From assembly GCA_947561585.1 (NCBI GenBank), contig CANNZV010001132.1, positions 187,289-251,288 of the forward strand: DNA of 64,000 nt, given 5' to 3'. This DNA is from Caprella mutica. Its lineage: Eukaryota > Arthropoda > Malacostraca > Amphipoda > Caprellidae. Position 1 is the first letter of the stretch. Each line of letters begins with the position of its first letter. The notes under the pieces were generated by a model, which ran no database searches, had not been told where the DNA came from, and saw only the letters and a program-made list of their open reading frames with translations. Shown in pieces: positions 50,101-57,369 of this stretch. The position numbers and the translations under genes were made by a program.

Positions 50101-50308
50101 ATTTGCCAATGCTATAAAAGTCAAACAGTTTGGGGTAGCGGCTTTTCAATTGCTTGGCAAGCAATGAGACGTCTTCAGAGCTGTGATAGTGAGAGGTGTC
50201 GATGTTGGGAACACCTTGGACGGATGAGTTGACATCCTTAATAATACTAGCAATGAAGACCAGTACTAATACTTTTGTGACAACATTTAACTGATAAACA
50301 CATTTCAT
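29041..50308 (-). CDS. CPD: Carboxypeptidase D (silver-type), four peptidase-like domains, membrane-anchored
   Basis: Metallocarboxypeptidase of the M14 N/E group; the family trims C-terminal Lys/Arg from peptides in the secretory pathway. I assembled 32 coding exons with matching splice phases (1725 residues): 50308-49850, 49675-49437, 49077-48908, 48641-48480, 48130-47980, 47857-47775, 47131-47032, 46651-46500, 45891-45700, 45424-45339, 45114-44914, 42964-42835, 42152-42043, 41848-41682, 40969-40776, 40238-40076, 39906-39791, 39184-39022, 38666-38558, 38363-38238, 37924-37816, 34509-34391, 33993-33731, 33598-33446, 32524-32337, 32193-32048, 31821-31684, 31283-31133, 30693-30580, 30112-29927, 29790-29581, 29168-29041. 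The N-terminus is a signal peptide (hydrophobic [11 protein letters not shown]). An in-frame ATG at 50341 would add 11 residues; I prefer 50308 because it puts the hydrophobic core at the usual distance. Domains are described in separate entries. A single membrane helix is at about 1607-1627. The promoter was not identified. Confidence 0.93.
29200..29512. mobile_element. Family D (TA-flanked), copy in CPD intron 31
   Basis: Shares GGTGAAAACGTCAA, AACGTCATCTAGCGGTACAA, CTAGAGTGTGTCACGATAAT and GAAAGTTGCACTG with the copies at 47188-47745 and 60941-61282. It occupies most of the intron that separates the two alternative CPD tails. Confidence 0.75.
29567..29790 (-). CDS. CPD: CPD membrane helix and short alternative cytoplasmic tail
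   Basis: Exon 31 completes the helix ([13 protein letters not shown]) and encodes a basic then acidic tail, [13 protein letters not shown] ... [12 protein letters not shown]. If the donor A|GTGAGT at 29580 is not used, the frame runs four codons further (SESR) to TAA at 29567-29569, and the TAATAAA there overlaps a poly(A) hexamer. If the donor is used, exon 32 follows. The two outcomes give two tails (1687 or 1725 residues). Fly silver also makes alternative tails, so this is probably real, but it rests on splice signals only. Confidence 0.75.
29927..33993 (-). CDS. CPD: CPD domain 4 (inactive pseudo-peptidase) and juxtamembrane region
   Basis: Exons 23-30, residues about 1215-1605. A fourth full-length but very diverged peptidase-like domain: [19 protein letters not shown] start, [19 protein letters not shown] in place of the first zinc motif, [13 protein letters not shown] in place of LHGG (His to Arg), LTINYGCCG in place of the LELSCC general-base strand (Glu to Asn), then the transthyretin-like [20 protein letters not shown]. 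All zinc and catalytic residues are lost. Vertebrate and Drosophila CPD have three such domains; from memory a four-domain CPD has been reported in a mollusc (Aplysia), so four may be ancestral or independently gained. Confidence 0.82.
30160..30335 (-). mobile_element. Dispersed family C fragment in CPD intron 29
   Basis: GTCAGAAAAACAGTGGCTCC and the GTCACCTACC / CAGTCACTAACCAAGGATG blocks are the inverse of the family C copy at 21465-22080. Confidence 0.55.
30676..30965. repeat. 39-42-bp minisatellite carrying the exon 29 acceptor of CPD, 7 copies
   Basis: The minus-strand unit includes TGCAG|GTTACATTGTGAGTAG, that is, the acceptor and first exon bases of CPD exon 29 (which starts at 30693), plus intronic TTT and AGTAGTAATATGGTGCAT. 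Equivalent acceptor positions are 30693, 30734 (AG destroyed), 30775, 30816, 30855, 30894 and 30936, with spacings of 41, 41, 41, 39, 39 and 42. Use of 30775 reaches an in-frame TGA before exon 29, so the gene-proximal site must normally be used. Confidence 0.9.
31299..31503. mobile_element. Hairpin-family copy in CPD intron 27
   Basis: Left arm GGGTAACTTACGACGAATTA, right arm ACGATAATTCGTAACTTTAT. The left end is only about 16 bases from the exon 28 acceptor. Confidence 0.75.
31885..32018. mobile_element. Hairpin-family copy in CPD intron 26
   Basis: Diverged arms GTTAGAGTTATCGAATGGTT and TATGTGAAACCGGTCGACAA surround AT-rich sequence; it fills over half of a 226-base intron. Confidence 0.6.
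32585..33420 (-). mobile_element. Dispersed family C, copy 2, filling CPD intron 24
   Basis: Reverse complement matches 21465-22080 block by block: AGACGAAGTGCAGCTCTATA, AACTACGAGGTCTTAC, CGTCACATTCCTTGGTAAGT, CTTTCTGACTACTTCTTCCA. It has extra sequence (about 32960-33330) not evident in copy 1. The intron is 921 bases, so the element is most of it. Confidence 0.65.
33731..40969 (-). CDS. CPD: CPD domain 3 (inactive pseudo-peptidase)
   Basis: Exons 15-23, residues about 840-1190. The fold is recognisable ([19 protein letters not shown], the [12 protein letters not shown] strand, [17 protein letters not shown]), but the HGNE zinc motif is YGSQ, the third ligand position is Glu (LEGG) and the general base is His (AAHISCC). 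It cannot bind catalytic zinc in the normal way. Loss of activity in the third domain is known for CPD. Its transthyretin-like part is split between exons 22 and 23 ([15 protein letters not shown] and what follows). Confidence 0.88.
34510..37261. other. Long intron 21 of CPD (2.75 kb beyond the read-through tail)
   Basis: Runs from the end of the proline-rich frame to the exon 22 acceptor. Apart from the minisatellite at 35925-36295 I see only AT-rich sequence. The longest CPD intron lies directly behind the predicted alternative poly(A) site, which would favour use of that site (inference). Confidence 0.5.
35925..36295. repeat. 30-33-bp minisatellite in CPD intron 21, about 11 copies
   Basis: Unit AACTAGGTAGCTACCAAACC plus TAGCTACAGC, changing in the right part to a longer TAGGTATCAAAACC variant. 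The unit is nearly self-complementary (CTAGGTAGCTACC / GGTAGCTACCTAG), so it could form hairpins. Confidence 0.92.
37262..37924 (-). CDS. CPD: CPD alternative terminal exon: read-through of exon 21 into a proline-rich tail
   Basis: Exon 21 (37924-37816) ends at CAAG|GTAAAC. Without splicing, the same frame stays open through the donor for 183 more codons to TAG at 37262-37264, encoding [11 protein letters not shown] and then a Pro/Gly/Asn/Gln-rich tail with three to four PSPGVQRV units and [18 protein letters not shown] near the end. AATAAA (minus strand) lies at 37256-37251, five bases after the stop. The product would be about 1311 residues: domains 1 and 2, most of domain 3, and no membrane helix, so it would probably be secreted. 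An open frame of this length is unlikely by chance in this AT-rich DNA, but the local 24-bp GC-rich repeat helps keep it open. Confidence 0.6.
   Translation of the reverse strand, partial: VAAHISCCNYPSPSDLPQLYRDNLPSLLAFLEASRQGKQPTHNHIPLNVNVNQGSGGAPRVPSPGVQRVPSPGVQRVPSPGVQGVPSLGVTRAPPPMNIIPIGGVFTLPTTTAPPKIPQSPPQLFPVGINRPLNTPQSGPPPSLLPFNPPQPHGSLVPNAPASIGSPHQLLPIPQSVLASVNQNSQGQRPPNRGQRPRPPNRGPGRRVPFMLSHLVPPIH
38765..38985. other. GC-rich insertion in CPD intron 18, possibly SINE-like
   Basis: A compositional island in an AT-rich intron, with CCGCCATGAGTCGAAAACCC, CTGACTCCTCCGGTGGTGGA and a 26-base palindrome around GGGATCACCCTCTGATGGGT. No second copy was found in the window and no clear A/B boxes or tail. 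Confidence 0.3.
40610..40800. repeat. 46-bp minisatellite carrying the exon 15 donor of CPD, 4 copies
   Basis: The minus-strand unit is about 24 bases of exon (GGAGAATGATGCTAGAG) plus donor GTGAGTG and about 20 bases of intron. The donor-equivalent last exon bases are at 40776, 40730, 40684 and 40638, exactly 46 apart. Only 40776 gives the phase needed by exon 16; reading past it hits TGA after 7 codons. Confidence 0.92.
41682..46651 (-). CDS. CPD: CPD domain 2 (active)
   Basis: Exons 8-14, residues about 456-800. Zinc ligands are His517 and Glu520 (GNMHGNE) and His626 (SANLHGG); [10 protein letters not shown] and ITNGAKWY are present; Glu716 in [12 protein letters not shown] is the general base. 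The transthyretin-like domain ([16 protein letters not shown]) is in exon 14. All catalytic residues are present, so two active sites per chain are expected, as in vertebrate and fly CPD. Intron 11 (44913-42965) is the largest in this part and holds a 1.4-kb inverted-repeat element. Confidence 0.92.
42421..42634. mobile_element. Hairpin-family copy in CPD intron 12
   Basis: Complete long form: arm GGGTAAGTTCTGAGTTATTG, inner TCCACATTTTCGATCACATG, central stem ATTGGTATCCATGATACC / GGTAACATGGCTACCAAT, then CATATGATCGAGAATGTGGA and AATTCGTAGCTAACTTAC. Confidence 0.85.
43015..44426. mobile_element. 1.4-kb terminal-inverted-repeat element with internal hairpin, in CPD intron 11
   Basis: Ends are CAGGGTTGCCAC at 43015 and GTGGCAACCCTG at 44415-44426, flanked on both sides by TAGTA (43010-43014 and 44427-44431), a likely 5-bp target duplication. 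Subterminal AAAAACTGACA motifs are repeated at both ends. Inside, 43142-43290 is repeated inverted at about 43510-43665 (TTGTTGTGGAAATGCTTCGT and ACGAAGCCTTTCCACAACAA), with the GTATCCGCTAGTTTGTCGTA repeat between the arms. No transposase ORF. The CAGGGTTG terminus is hAT-like, but a 5-bp duplication is atypical for that group. Confidence 0.75.
45540..45655. repeat. 34-bp tandem repeat in CPD intron 9, about 3.5 copies
   Basis: Unit AGGCAGGTACACGGTACACA plus GAATAGGCACCTAT. Confidence 0.92.
46315..46438. mobile_element. Hairpin-family copy in CPD intron 8
   Basis: GAATTATCGGTCGGTTTCAC followed by ATTTTCGGTCATATAA and the mirror TTATATGACCGAAGATGTG then AAACTGACCGATAATTC: a clean inverted repeat with a short AT loop. 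Confidence 0.85.
47032..50308 (-). CDS. CPD: CPD domain 1 (active) and its transthyretin-like domain
   Basis: Exons 1-7. Residues about 38-344 are a complete peptidase domain. Zinc ligands are His102 and Glu105 (NMHGDE) and His219 (SGNLHGG); the substrate-binding MDLNRDF motif and the TNGAEWY tyrosine are present; the general base is Glu308 in [10 protein letters not shown]. Residues about 345-420 are the transthyretin-like beta domain ([20 protein letters not shown]) that follows every peptidase domain in this group. All critical residues are intact, so this domain should be catalytic. Exon 1 carries the signal peptide and the first two ligands, and exon 2 the third. Confidence 0.92.
47188..47745. 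mobile_element. Family D (TA-flanked) copy in CPD intron 6
   Basis: Ends TTAAAGACCCTGTGCTACTT and GTTGCACTGGGTCATTAA are imperfect inverted repeats with TA outside each. It shares internal blocks with 60941-61282 (CTCGACTGGAATGTGAATAA-like, ACGCCATCTAGCGGTACAAC, CTAGAGTGTGTCACAATAAT). This copy has about 200 extra bases in the middle. Confidence 0.8.
48250..48413. mobile_element. Hairpin-family copy in CPD intron 4
   Basis: Arms GGGTAAATTATGAACTATTG ... TGATCACATAAGAAAA and TTTTCTTATGTGATCGAAAA ... ATTCATAACTTATCC. Confidence 0.8.
48783..48892. mobile_element. Decayed hairpin-family ends in CPD intron 3
   Basis: GGGGTAAGTTACATTATTG and GCAAGGTAACTTACCCAAAG face each other about 110 bases apart; the inner arms are lost. 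Confidence 0.4.
49185..49402. mobile_element. Hairpin-family copy in CPD intron 2
   Basis: Long form with central stem TTGTATCCATGATACCTAGA / GGTAACATGGATACCAATTA and outer arms AATAAGTTAGGAGATATCAG and CTGACAACTCAGAACTAACT. Confidence 0.75.
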
Positions 50309-50341
50309 ATTTAAAGTAATATTAAAATACATAAATAACAT

Positions 50342-50958
50342 AATAATCTAGATCACTCATCACACATAATGTATGAAAAATAAAAAGGCACTTAATCTGT
50401 AACAAAATAACAACAACAAATATTATTACAAAATAGGAATGAAAAAAAATGAGAGTTTAGCTTGGATAGCAACATACAGTAGCTAATACTAATATCTAAT
50501 GTTAATTAAATAATAAAGTAGAGAAAGTTAGAAGAAATAAAAATAGTAATTATATTATGGTGGATACAGACTTTCTTAACTCTAGATAATGCTTCAGTCA
50601 GCTCTACGAGTCTCCAGAATGTTTTTCCAGGAAATATTTTTCAAGATTCTGTATATGGGATACCTATCTAGTTACCGTGATTATAGTGGGAAAATAATTT
50701 GTAATTAATTCTCAGTGACTTGTTATAAATAAATAGTACAGTAGCTACCTGTTATTGAATCTAAATTATATTCAAATGAAATTATGTATTATGGATACAT
50801 ATATTCTGATCAAACAAAAAATATCTCAAAAGCCAAAATAATATAGACAAGTCGGTGGAATTTACATGAAATACAGTCTGGGAAGGGCTTAAAATAACTA
50901 TCGCAAACTCGCAATTAAAATGGCGAGTTTGGACATGCTTTATTATCTGGCACTGGCA
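50342..50958. other. Region upstream of CPD
   Basis: AT-rich, between the CPD start codon and the LINE. It should hold the CPD promoter or the 3' end of an intron from an upstream non-coding exon, but I found no TATA/initiator pair or decisive acceptor. Confidence 0.4.
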
Positions 50959-51123
50959 GGCTGGCTAGTTGTTGTTGTTGTTTAACCTCCCCAACATCCT
51001 CGCCGGGACAGAGGGGCGCCCCGGGTTTCAGCCACCCGAGGCACTGTGTGGGCCTAAGGGAAACCCGCATCACTCAGGAAGTTAATAACTGCCTGAGGAT
51101 GGGTCCAAAGGTGCTCCAGTGAG

Positions 51124-52186
51124 CAGGGTTGGTTAGGGGAAACCTCAAGGAGGTTTTTTTTAGTTTCCCCCAGGGGAAACTTGGGGGAAACCTTGGTAGT
51201 CTGTTAATGATAAATGTAAGTTTACATATTGACCATTAATATGTATTACAGTAGCTATATGTCAAATGAATCATTGAGTCTAATGATCAATAAATGCATA
51301 ATATGATAATATATTGGTATAACTACTTCTAATTAATTTATTCATCGATTAAAAATCATAATTGCCAAAATTATAATATTTAAATATCTCTAATGAATGA
51401 TGATTAATATAGGTAGTAATCATCATTTCATTCCCATCATCCCATGACATGTGCAATGTTAACTTTAAGGTTACAAGGTATTGTAATTTTTATGGAACCA
51501 GTTCAGACTCCCGAGAATCAGAGTGCTCTATACTCAGTGACAAGTCGTAATTAAGCTTGCTAGTTACCACTGCAAGTTATATAATTGGCTATATTAAGAT
51601 GTTAGAACTATTTACTGAAAGGAAGAATGTAGTACCAAATATAAAAGTTTAGTTTTGTCATATTTATCTACAGTGAACAATAAAAGAAATTACAAATATT
51701 GAATATCAGTATATTTGATAATATTATTATCCCTTAGTTATCACAGTTTCTCACTAAGAAGTTATTATAAATCAAAGGAACACACAGACTTTGTGAAGGG
51801 GCACACAGACTTTGTGAAGGGGCACACAGACTTGGTGAAGGGGCACACAGACTTGGTGAAGGGGCACACAGACTTGGTGAAGGGGCACACAGACATTGTG
51901 AAGGGGCACACAGACATTGTGAAGGGGCACACAGACATTGTGAAGGAGCACACAGACATTGTGAAGGAGCACACAGACATTGTAAAGGAGCACACAGACA
52001 TTGTAAAGGAGCACACAGACATTGTAAAGGAGCACACAGACATTGTAAAGGAGCACACAGACATTGTAAACGAGCATACTGACATCGTAAAGCCCTTGGA
52101 TAAGTAATAAGTATAGCTAATTTAGGTTTCCCCCAGTTTCCCCCATTTTGGAGGAAACCTGGGGAAAACCTACCTTGCCAACCCTG
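51124..52186. mobile_element. Non-autonomous hAT-like element nested in the LINE
   Basis: The ends are CAGGGTTGG (51124) and CCAACCCTG (52178-52186), flanked by an exact 8-bp duplication CCAGTGAG at 51116-51123 and 52187-52194, the hallmark of hAT insertion. Subterminal GGGGAAACC / GTTTCCCC motifs recur at both ends. No transposase; the interior carries a 21-bp minisatellite. Removing the element and one duplication copy lets the LINE ORF2 continue in frame for about 20 codons (LEHLWTHPQAVINFL...) to a natural stop, which proves the boundaries. Confidence 0.9.
51776..52090. repeat. 21-bp minisatellite inside the hAT-like element, about 15 copies
   Basis: Unit AAGGGGCACACAGACATTGT plus G, drifting from (aagg)GG to (aagg)AG from left to right. 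It is divisible by three, hence open in all frames on both strands; not coding. Confidence 0.96.
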
Positions 52187-52194
52187 CCAGTGAG

Positions 52195-53048
52195 TGAATG
52201 TTGTGTGTAGTCCTGTGTTGGTGTAGTAACGGACATTGTGCGAGAATGTGAGAGATCGTGCCCTGGTCGGCTTGGCAGAAGTCGCACCGATCAGAGTCCG
52301 ATCTCCCAATCCTGTGCATGTAGTAAGGAAGGGAAGGATGGTGGCCACATCTCAGACGTGATAGGGTGACCCTATCACAACGAGACATGGCCGACTCACT
52401 AGGGTCGATGGCTGGAGGCCTAGACCCAAGGAGTTTGTTAGGAAGGGAGGAAGCTAGAGCTCTTTGTGTGAAAGTGGTGTGTAAGTGTTTGTGAAGAGAA
52501 GTGTTATCGGGTGTGGGAGGGAGAGTGGTGTAGAGGTGTGTGTAGTGTGTGGAGGGGGTGATGTGTAGTGTGCGTGGTGTCCTCCTCTCAGTTTGCATGT
52601 AGTGTAGGGGATGTGAGGGGTCTAGTGTAGAAGTGTAAAAATGTGTGCCCCTCATGTCCATGTGTGAGGTGAGAGGTAGGACTCGTGTTTCTGTGTGTAG
52701 GTGGTGTGTGGGTGTTGTTTGTGTACAACCGGTGGCAATGCGGAGTGCGGTGTTTTGTGTTTTTTGGAGTGTCTGTATGTGGGTGACCAGGCTGTGTGGG
52801 CGTAGGTGAGGATGGGTCTGATGAACTGTTTGTAGAGTGTTGTTATGTCTTCCTTGGAGTGTCCATAAGTTGTGTGAGTGAGTGCGCGGAGGACGTTCAG
52901 TCTTTGTTTGGCTCTGTTGATAATGTCGGTTATGTGGTGTTTGAACGTCCAGCCGCGGTCGAGTGTAACTCCAAGGATTTTTTTTGCGTGTTGTTAATGG
53001 GAAGGGGAGTGTTGTTGAGTGTAATGTTTGGATGGGTTCTGTATTCAA
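52195..53048 (-). pseudogene. LINE ORF2 C-terminal part with CCHC-type finger
   Basis: Contains TLQKTQNTALRIATGCTQTT, then HLHTETRVLPL, RPPAIDPSESAMSRCDRVTL and CDFCQADQGTISHILAQCP. This arrangement is typical of the C-terminus of jockey/CR1-group ORF2. The frame runs into the hAT-like element and stops there at 52170. Confidence 0.83.
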
Positions 53049-54300
53049 GGGTGTAGGGTGTAACTAAGGTGACAGAAGATTTGTTTGCAGAGACCTTTAA
53101 TCTGTTTGTTTCTAGCCAGTCTTCTATTGAGTGGATGTATGTTTGTAAATTGTTGGCAGCGGTCTCGTGTTTGGGATATTGTGAGATGATGGTGACATCA
53201 TCTCCGTATGAAAGAGTGTAAACCGAAGTGTGTGGTGGCGTAGGGAGGTCGTGAAGGTATAGGTTGAAGAGTGTAGGTGAGAGTACGGAGCCCTGCGGTA
53301 CCCCGTCAGTGTAGTGAAGTGTTCTGGAGGACTTGCCGTTGTAAAGTGTTTTGCCAGAGCGGCCTGAGAGATAATTGGCAAGCCATTTTTTATATGAGTC
53401 GTGGATGTGTGTGTTGAGTATTTTGTTAATTAGTAGGTGTCTGGGTACCGTGTCGAAGGCTTTACTAATGTCTATGGCAGCTATAATTGTCCTATCCGCA
53501 GGTTTGTTGGAGTTCAAGCCTTCGAGTGTTGTCTGTGAGAGGTGGGCAAGAAGAGTAGATGTGGAGTGTTGGGATCTGAAGCCGTGTTGTGAGGGGGATA
53601 GTGGGATGTGGGGTGAAATGTTGCTTAGAACTAGCCTCTCGAGTATTTTGGATGGGGTGGAGAGGAGTGATATAGGTCTATATGAGGCCAGTTCTGTGGG
53701 GGGTTTGTTGGGCTTCAGGATCGGGATGATTTTGGCAAGTTTCCAGGTGTTGGGTATACTATTGTTCTGTAGTGAGAAATTGAAGATGTCTCTGAAGGCT
53801 CTGATGGCAAGTGGCCCTAGATGTTTTAGATGTTTGTTTGATATGCCATCAGGACCTGTGGAGGAAGTGTTCTTGGAAACCGGGATGGCCTCGGTAACTA
53901 TTGCCGAGGTGAAGGGGGGTGTGAGGAGCTTTTGAGTGCATGTTTTGTGCAGGCGACGCAGTATAATCCTATCTACTGGGCGGGTGGGTAACCTACTTGT
54001 GGAAGCATAGTGCTTATTGAGAGCGTTCGCCTGTTGTGTGTCAGTGAGTATAGTGTTGTTTTGTGTGAGGGACTCATGTGTTTTTGGTTGGTCCATGTAT
54101 TTGTTGTCGAGTCCCTTGACAAGTTTCCAAAGTTTGTTAGCGTCAGTGCGGAAATTAATGGTGTCTAATGTGTTTTGCCACTTGTGTTTTTGTTGGGCAG
54201 TAATCTCCGCACTTATGTCAGTGTTAAGGTGTTGTATGCGTGTGATCGTGTCTTGTGTGGGTGGGAGTGAGCGTAGGTGTTTGCGTGTTTGTATCAGGTG
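52930..54300 (-). pseudogene. LINE reverse transcriptase fragment
   Basis: The frame containing the reverse transcriptase core: linker from about 54330, then palm motifs TIIAAIDISKAFDTVPRHLL and SYGDDVTI (the usual F/YADD Ala is Gly here). After the thumb the reading frame shifts (ILGVTLDRGWTFKHHITDII follows in another frame), so the ORF ends at 52930 artificially. Encoded by the truncated LINE; not functional. Confidence 0.88.
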
Positions 54301-54334
54301 TTTGATGTGTGGTGTGAATGTGGGGTTGTAGTGT

Positions 54335-55155
54335 CTAATGTTGCCTGTAGGGATGTAGTGTGTCTGCGTTAATGATGATGTCAGTGAGATGTTTTATGGC
54401 AGCATCTATGGATGAGAAGGTGTTTATATCAAAATTATGTAAGTTATTATCCACAGATGCTGAAAAGTCTGTCCAGTTGGCTCTATTGTAGTTTGTGAAT
54501 GTGTGTCTGTGTTTTTGTGCGGCAAGTGGTGTACTTAATGTGTATGTGGTGAGAAGTGGAAGGTGGTCTGAACTGAGTTCATGGAGTGCGGTCCATGAAC
54601 TCTGGAGGGCTATGTCAGGGGTGAGGAGGGTTATGTCAGGTGATGTGGGTCGTGTGTTGATGTTAAAAGGTTTGCGTGTGGGAGTGTGGGGGTCGTTCAT
54701 GATTACGTAGTTGTCTAGTTGTGTTGATATGGTGTCAGCTCTTGTGTCAGTATGTTGTGTGGCGAGCCAAGTAGTGTCATGTGCGTTAAAATCCCCCAGG
54801 ACGAATGAATTATTAATGGTGTTAATGTAATTTAGATTGGGTTGATATCCTGGGGGTGATGAGTCTGTGGGGGGAATGTATATGTTGAAAATGTTGTAGG
54901 AATGTTTGTGAGTTTGGATGCGTGTAGATTGTATTTCAAGTGTAGGGTCGTGTGGCATCCGTGCGTGTGTTTCGGCGGTGGTGTTTGTGAACGGGATGGA
55001 TTTATGTATCAGTGTAATGAGGCCCCCGCCGCCTCGTGTGGGCCGATCGAGTCTAAGTGTTGTTTATCCAGGAAACTTTGGTGTTAATCTGGCAGGTGAT
55101 AGTTTAGTTTCCTGGATTGTGGCGATGTGGATGTGGTGTTTGTGTAGGAGTGATT
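54335..55155 (-). pseudogene. LINE apurinic-type endonuclease fragment
   Basis: AP-endonuclease-like domain with QETKL near its truncated start, LGDFNAHDTTW, SPDITL and SSDHLPL. A stop at about 55090 and the frameshift at its 3' end separate it from the reverse transcriptase. The N-terminal strand with the first catalytic Asn is missing through 5' truncation. Confidence 0.82.
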
Positions 55156-55200
55156 GGCTGGCTAGTTAGTAAGTTCAGTGTCATAAAAAATAAGTAGGTA

Positions 55201-56577
55201 TGGCACTGGGCTGCCGCCTGCCACTAGCCCAGTCTGCAGAATATGGAACATTTATCCAAGACTCTCTGCGGAAGTTTTTGATGGAATTTTAGAAATTGGA
55301 GATCTCTGCAGGAGATCTTGAATTAATTCCTATGTTACCATTAATTTAGCTGCGAGAGATTTTTAATCAATTCCTATGTTACCATTAATTTAGTTGCGGG
55401 AGATAAGAGATTTTGAATCTGCTGCTGAGAGTCAGAGAGCAGCTCTCTCTCAAATTTAAGTCTCTGCGGGAGAAGAGACACATTCTGCTGCTGCAGACTG
55501 GCCACTAGCCACTCCAGTCTGCCATGTTTTAAACTGTGGCAGGAAATCACCACTTTAGTGAGAAAATGGATCCAGGTCGCCACATTTAAGATACTTTAAA
55601 GGAGAAATTTGGCTTCATAGTGAAGATTTTACACTTGGAAACATCCTTATGCTTCATGCCTGATGCATGTGTATCTCTTGAGCCTATTTTAGGATTGATT
55701 TACTTGTTATTTACAAGTTTTCCAACTTATTTAACCTCTCAAAAGTCGCCAATATACTGGCGACTTTGTCCATACTTTAAAACATGGCCAGTCTGCAGAA
55801 TGTGTCCCTTTTCCCGCAGAGATTTTAATTTGAGAGACCGTTATAAGTTATTCTCTGACTCTCAGCAGCAGATTCAGAATCTCCTGCAGGCCGCAGCTGA
55901 ATTAATGGTAACATAGGATTTAGGAATTAATTCATGATCTCCCGCAGCTAAAATGATGGTAACATGGGAATTATTTCAAAATGTCCCGCAGCAAAACCAG
56001 TCTGCAAAAGATGCATGAAGTTTATTTGGCGACTCTTTAGACCTTGAAATCCAGTCTGCAAAACAAGGGACATATTTAACATTTTCTGTGCGAACAATCC
56101 TTAATTTCCTCCTATGTTTACATGTATTTTGCTGAGAACAGAAGCCAAAATAGAAGATTTCTTGGAGAACACATTACCAGTTTCTGCAATCTGGCTTGAA
56201 ATTAGTCTCCTGAATTATCTGGCGACAATTTTCTTATTAATTCTTATGTTTACATCAATTACATCATACATGTAATCAGTGGAAAGAATTTTGAGATTTT
56301 TGGCAATTTTGGAGAGAAATTGGAAAATCATTGGAGACAAATTGCCACAAAAATTAAATATCTGGAGTCTTGGAGACTAATTGTGCATGCTTTGCAGACT
56401 GGCAGTCTGGCAGTAAAATTAATGGTAACATAGGAATTAATTCATGATCTCCCAGGACCCACAGATATCTCCGATTTCTAAAATTCAATCAAAAACTACC
56501 GCGGAGAGTCTTGGAAAAATGTTCCATATTCTGGGGCCTCTGCAGTCTGGGTGGGGGTGCCAGTGCCACTCACTCTC
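55201..56577. mobile_element. Foldback-type element with long, repetitive inverted arms
   Basis: The left end (TGGCACTGG, then CAGTCTGCAGAATATGGAAC) and right end (GTTCCATATTCTGG, CCAGTGCCA) are inverted. So are inner blocks: GGAATTTTAGAAATTGGAGA with its mirror near 56475; CAGACTGGCC and GAATGTGTCCC; GAATCTGCTGCTGAGAGTCA with TGACTCTCAGCAGCAGATTC at 55856-55875. Each arm holds internal direct repeats (CCTATGTTACCATTAATTTA x2), as in foldback elements. No ORF. The target duplication was not resolved. It begins about 35 bases from the LINE end. Confidence 0.75.
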
Positions 56578-57061
56578 AGTCTCTCCGCACAGTCAGCACT
56601 GCCCCTCTGAAGCCTTTATTACCTACTATAATTTACTAGCCAGTCTGCAGAAATTAACTGGCACTAGCAACTTTGAGTCCCAGTACTGAGTACGGCAGTA
56701 CCTAGTAGTACCAATTAAGGTAGTACCATGCATCATCACACCAGAGTATTTACTAGGTACTATGATGGTATTGATAGGTAAGTCACCGTAAGTACTTAAT
56801 ATGTCATATAGTAACAAACAAACAATAGCTTAATTTTATACACATTGGAAAAGGTCAAAGTTACCAATATATGATAAAGGTCCTATTAGGTATACGGGCC
56901 GTATACCTAATTCTTTACTGCTCCTCCTTTACTATTTAATAGGCAGTCACTGCAATAATAGTGATGTTTGCGGTAGAGTGCCATTACTAAATTTATTAAT
57001 GGAGAAAACCCGGAAACATTATTATTTATTCGAAGAATGACGTCACCAATTCTAATGTACT
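56578..57061. other. Anonymous sequence
   Basis: No gene. 56690-56765 is rich in GTAC-containing direct and inverted short repeats (AGTACCTAGTAGTACC). Confidence 0.4.
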
Positions 57062-57262
57062 GTTAGGGTAAGTTCTGAGTTATGGGACAGTTTGGTACAC
57101 ATTTTCGATCGTATAATAATTATAAAACTGGTTATTTTATTTGGCATTATTAAACTACCTAGTTACAGGTATCATGGAATTAAATTCGAAAAACCAGTTA
57201 GACATATTAATTATTACATGATCGAAAATGTGAAACTGCTTGGTAACTTGTAACTTAGGTAC
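57062..57262. mobile_element. Hairpin-family copy
   Basis: AGGGTAAGTTCTGAGTTATG at the left and GGTAACTTGTAACTTAGGTA at the right; inner CATTTTCGATCGTATAATAA and TTACATGATCGAAAATGTGA. The central stem is partly lost. Confidence 0.82.
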
Positions 57263-57351
57263 CCTAAATGCAGAGTGTCCGTATTAATAATTCAAAGAAG
57301 AGAATACGAATAATAGAACTGAAGCCTATAACATACAATTTATAAGCACCA

Positions 57352-57368
57352 CCCCCCCCCCCCCCCCC
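57352..57368. repeat. Poly-C run of 17
   Basis: An uninterrupted C run in an otherwise AT-rich region; its length is likely polymorphic and sequencing error is possible. Confidence 0.9.
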
Positions 57369-57369
57369 T

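Larger units (their letters stand above)
50971..55155 (-). mobile_element. 5'-truncated non-LTR retrotransposon (jockey/CR1 group), dead
   Basis: The insertion is bounded by a 12-bp direct repeat, GGCTGGCTAGTT, at 50959-50970 and 55156-55167. On the minus strand it begins inside the endonuclease (IHIATIQETKLSP), continues with GDFNAHDTTW and SSDHLPL (to about 54340), then reverse transcriptase with GPDGI, AYRPISLL-type, DISKAFDTV, GVPQGSVLSPTLFNLYL and YGDDVT, then a CX2CX8HX4C finger (CDFCQADQGTISHILAQCP), and ends in an (AAC)n tail at 50971-50985. ORF1 is missing. At least three frameshifts split ORF2 (near 54360, 53000 and 52880). A hAT-like element (51124-52186) interrupts the last codons. 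Base composition is strongly strand-biased (G/T-rich on plus), unlike the flanks. Confidence 0.92.

Noticed and set aside
51715..52348. Cys-rich and KGHTDIV repeat ORFs
   Set aside because: Phantom frames of the 21-bp array inside a non-autonomous hAT-like element, running on into LINE antisense.
53375..55169. Plus-strand ORFs over the LINE
   Set aside because: Antisense to endonuclease and reverse transcriptase motifs that read clearly on the minus strand; the compositional bias keeps the antisense open.
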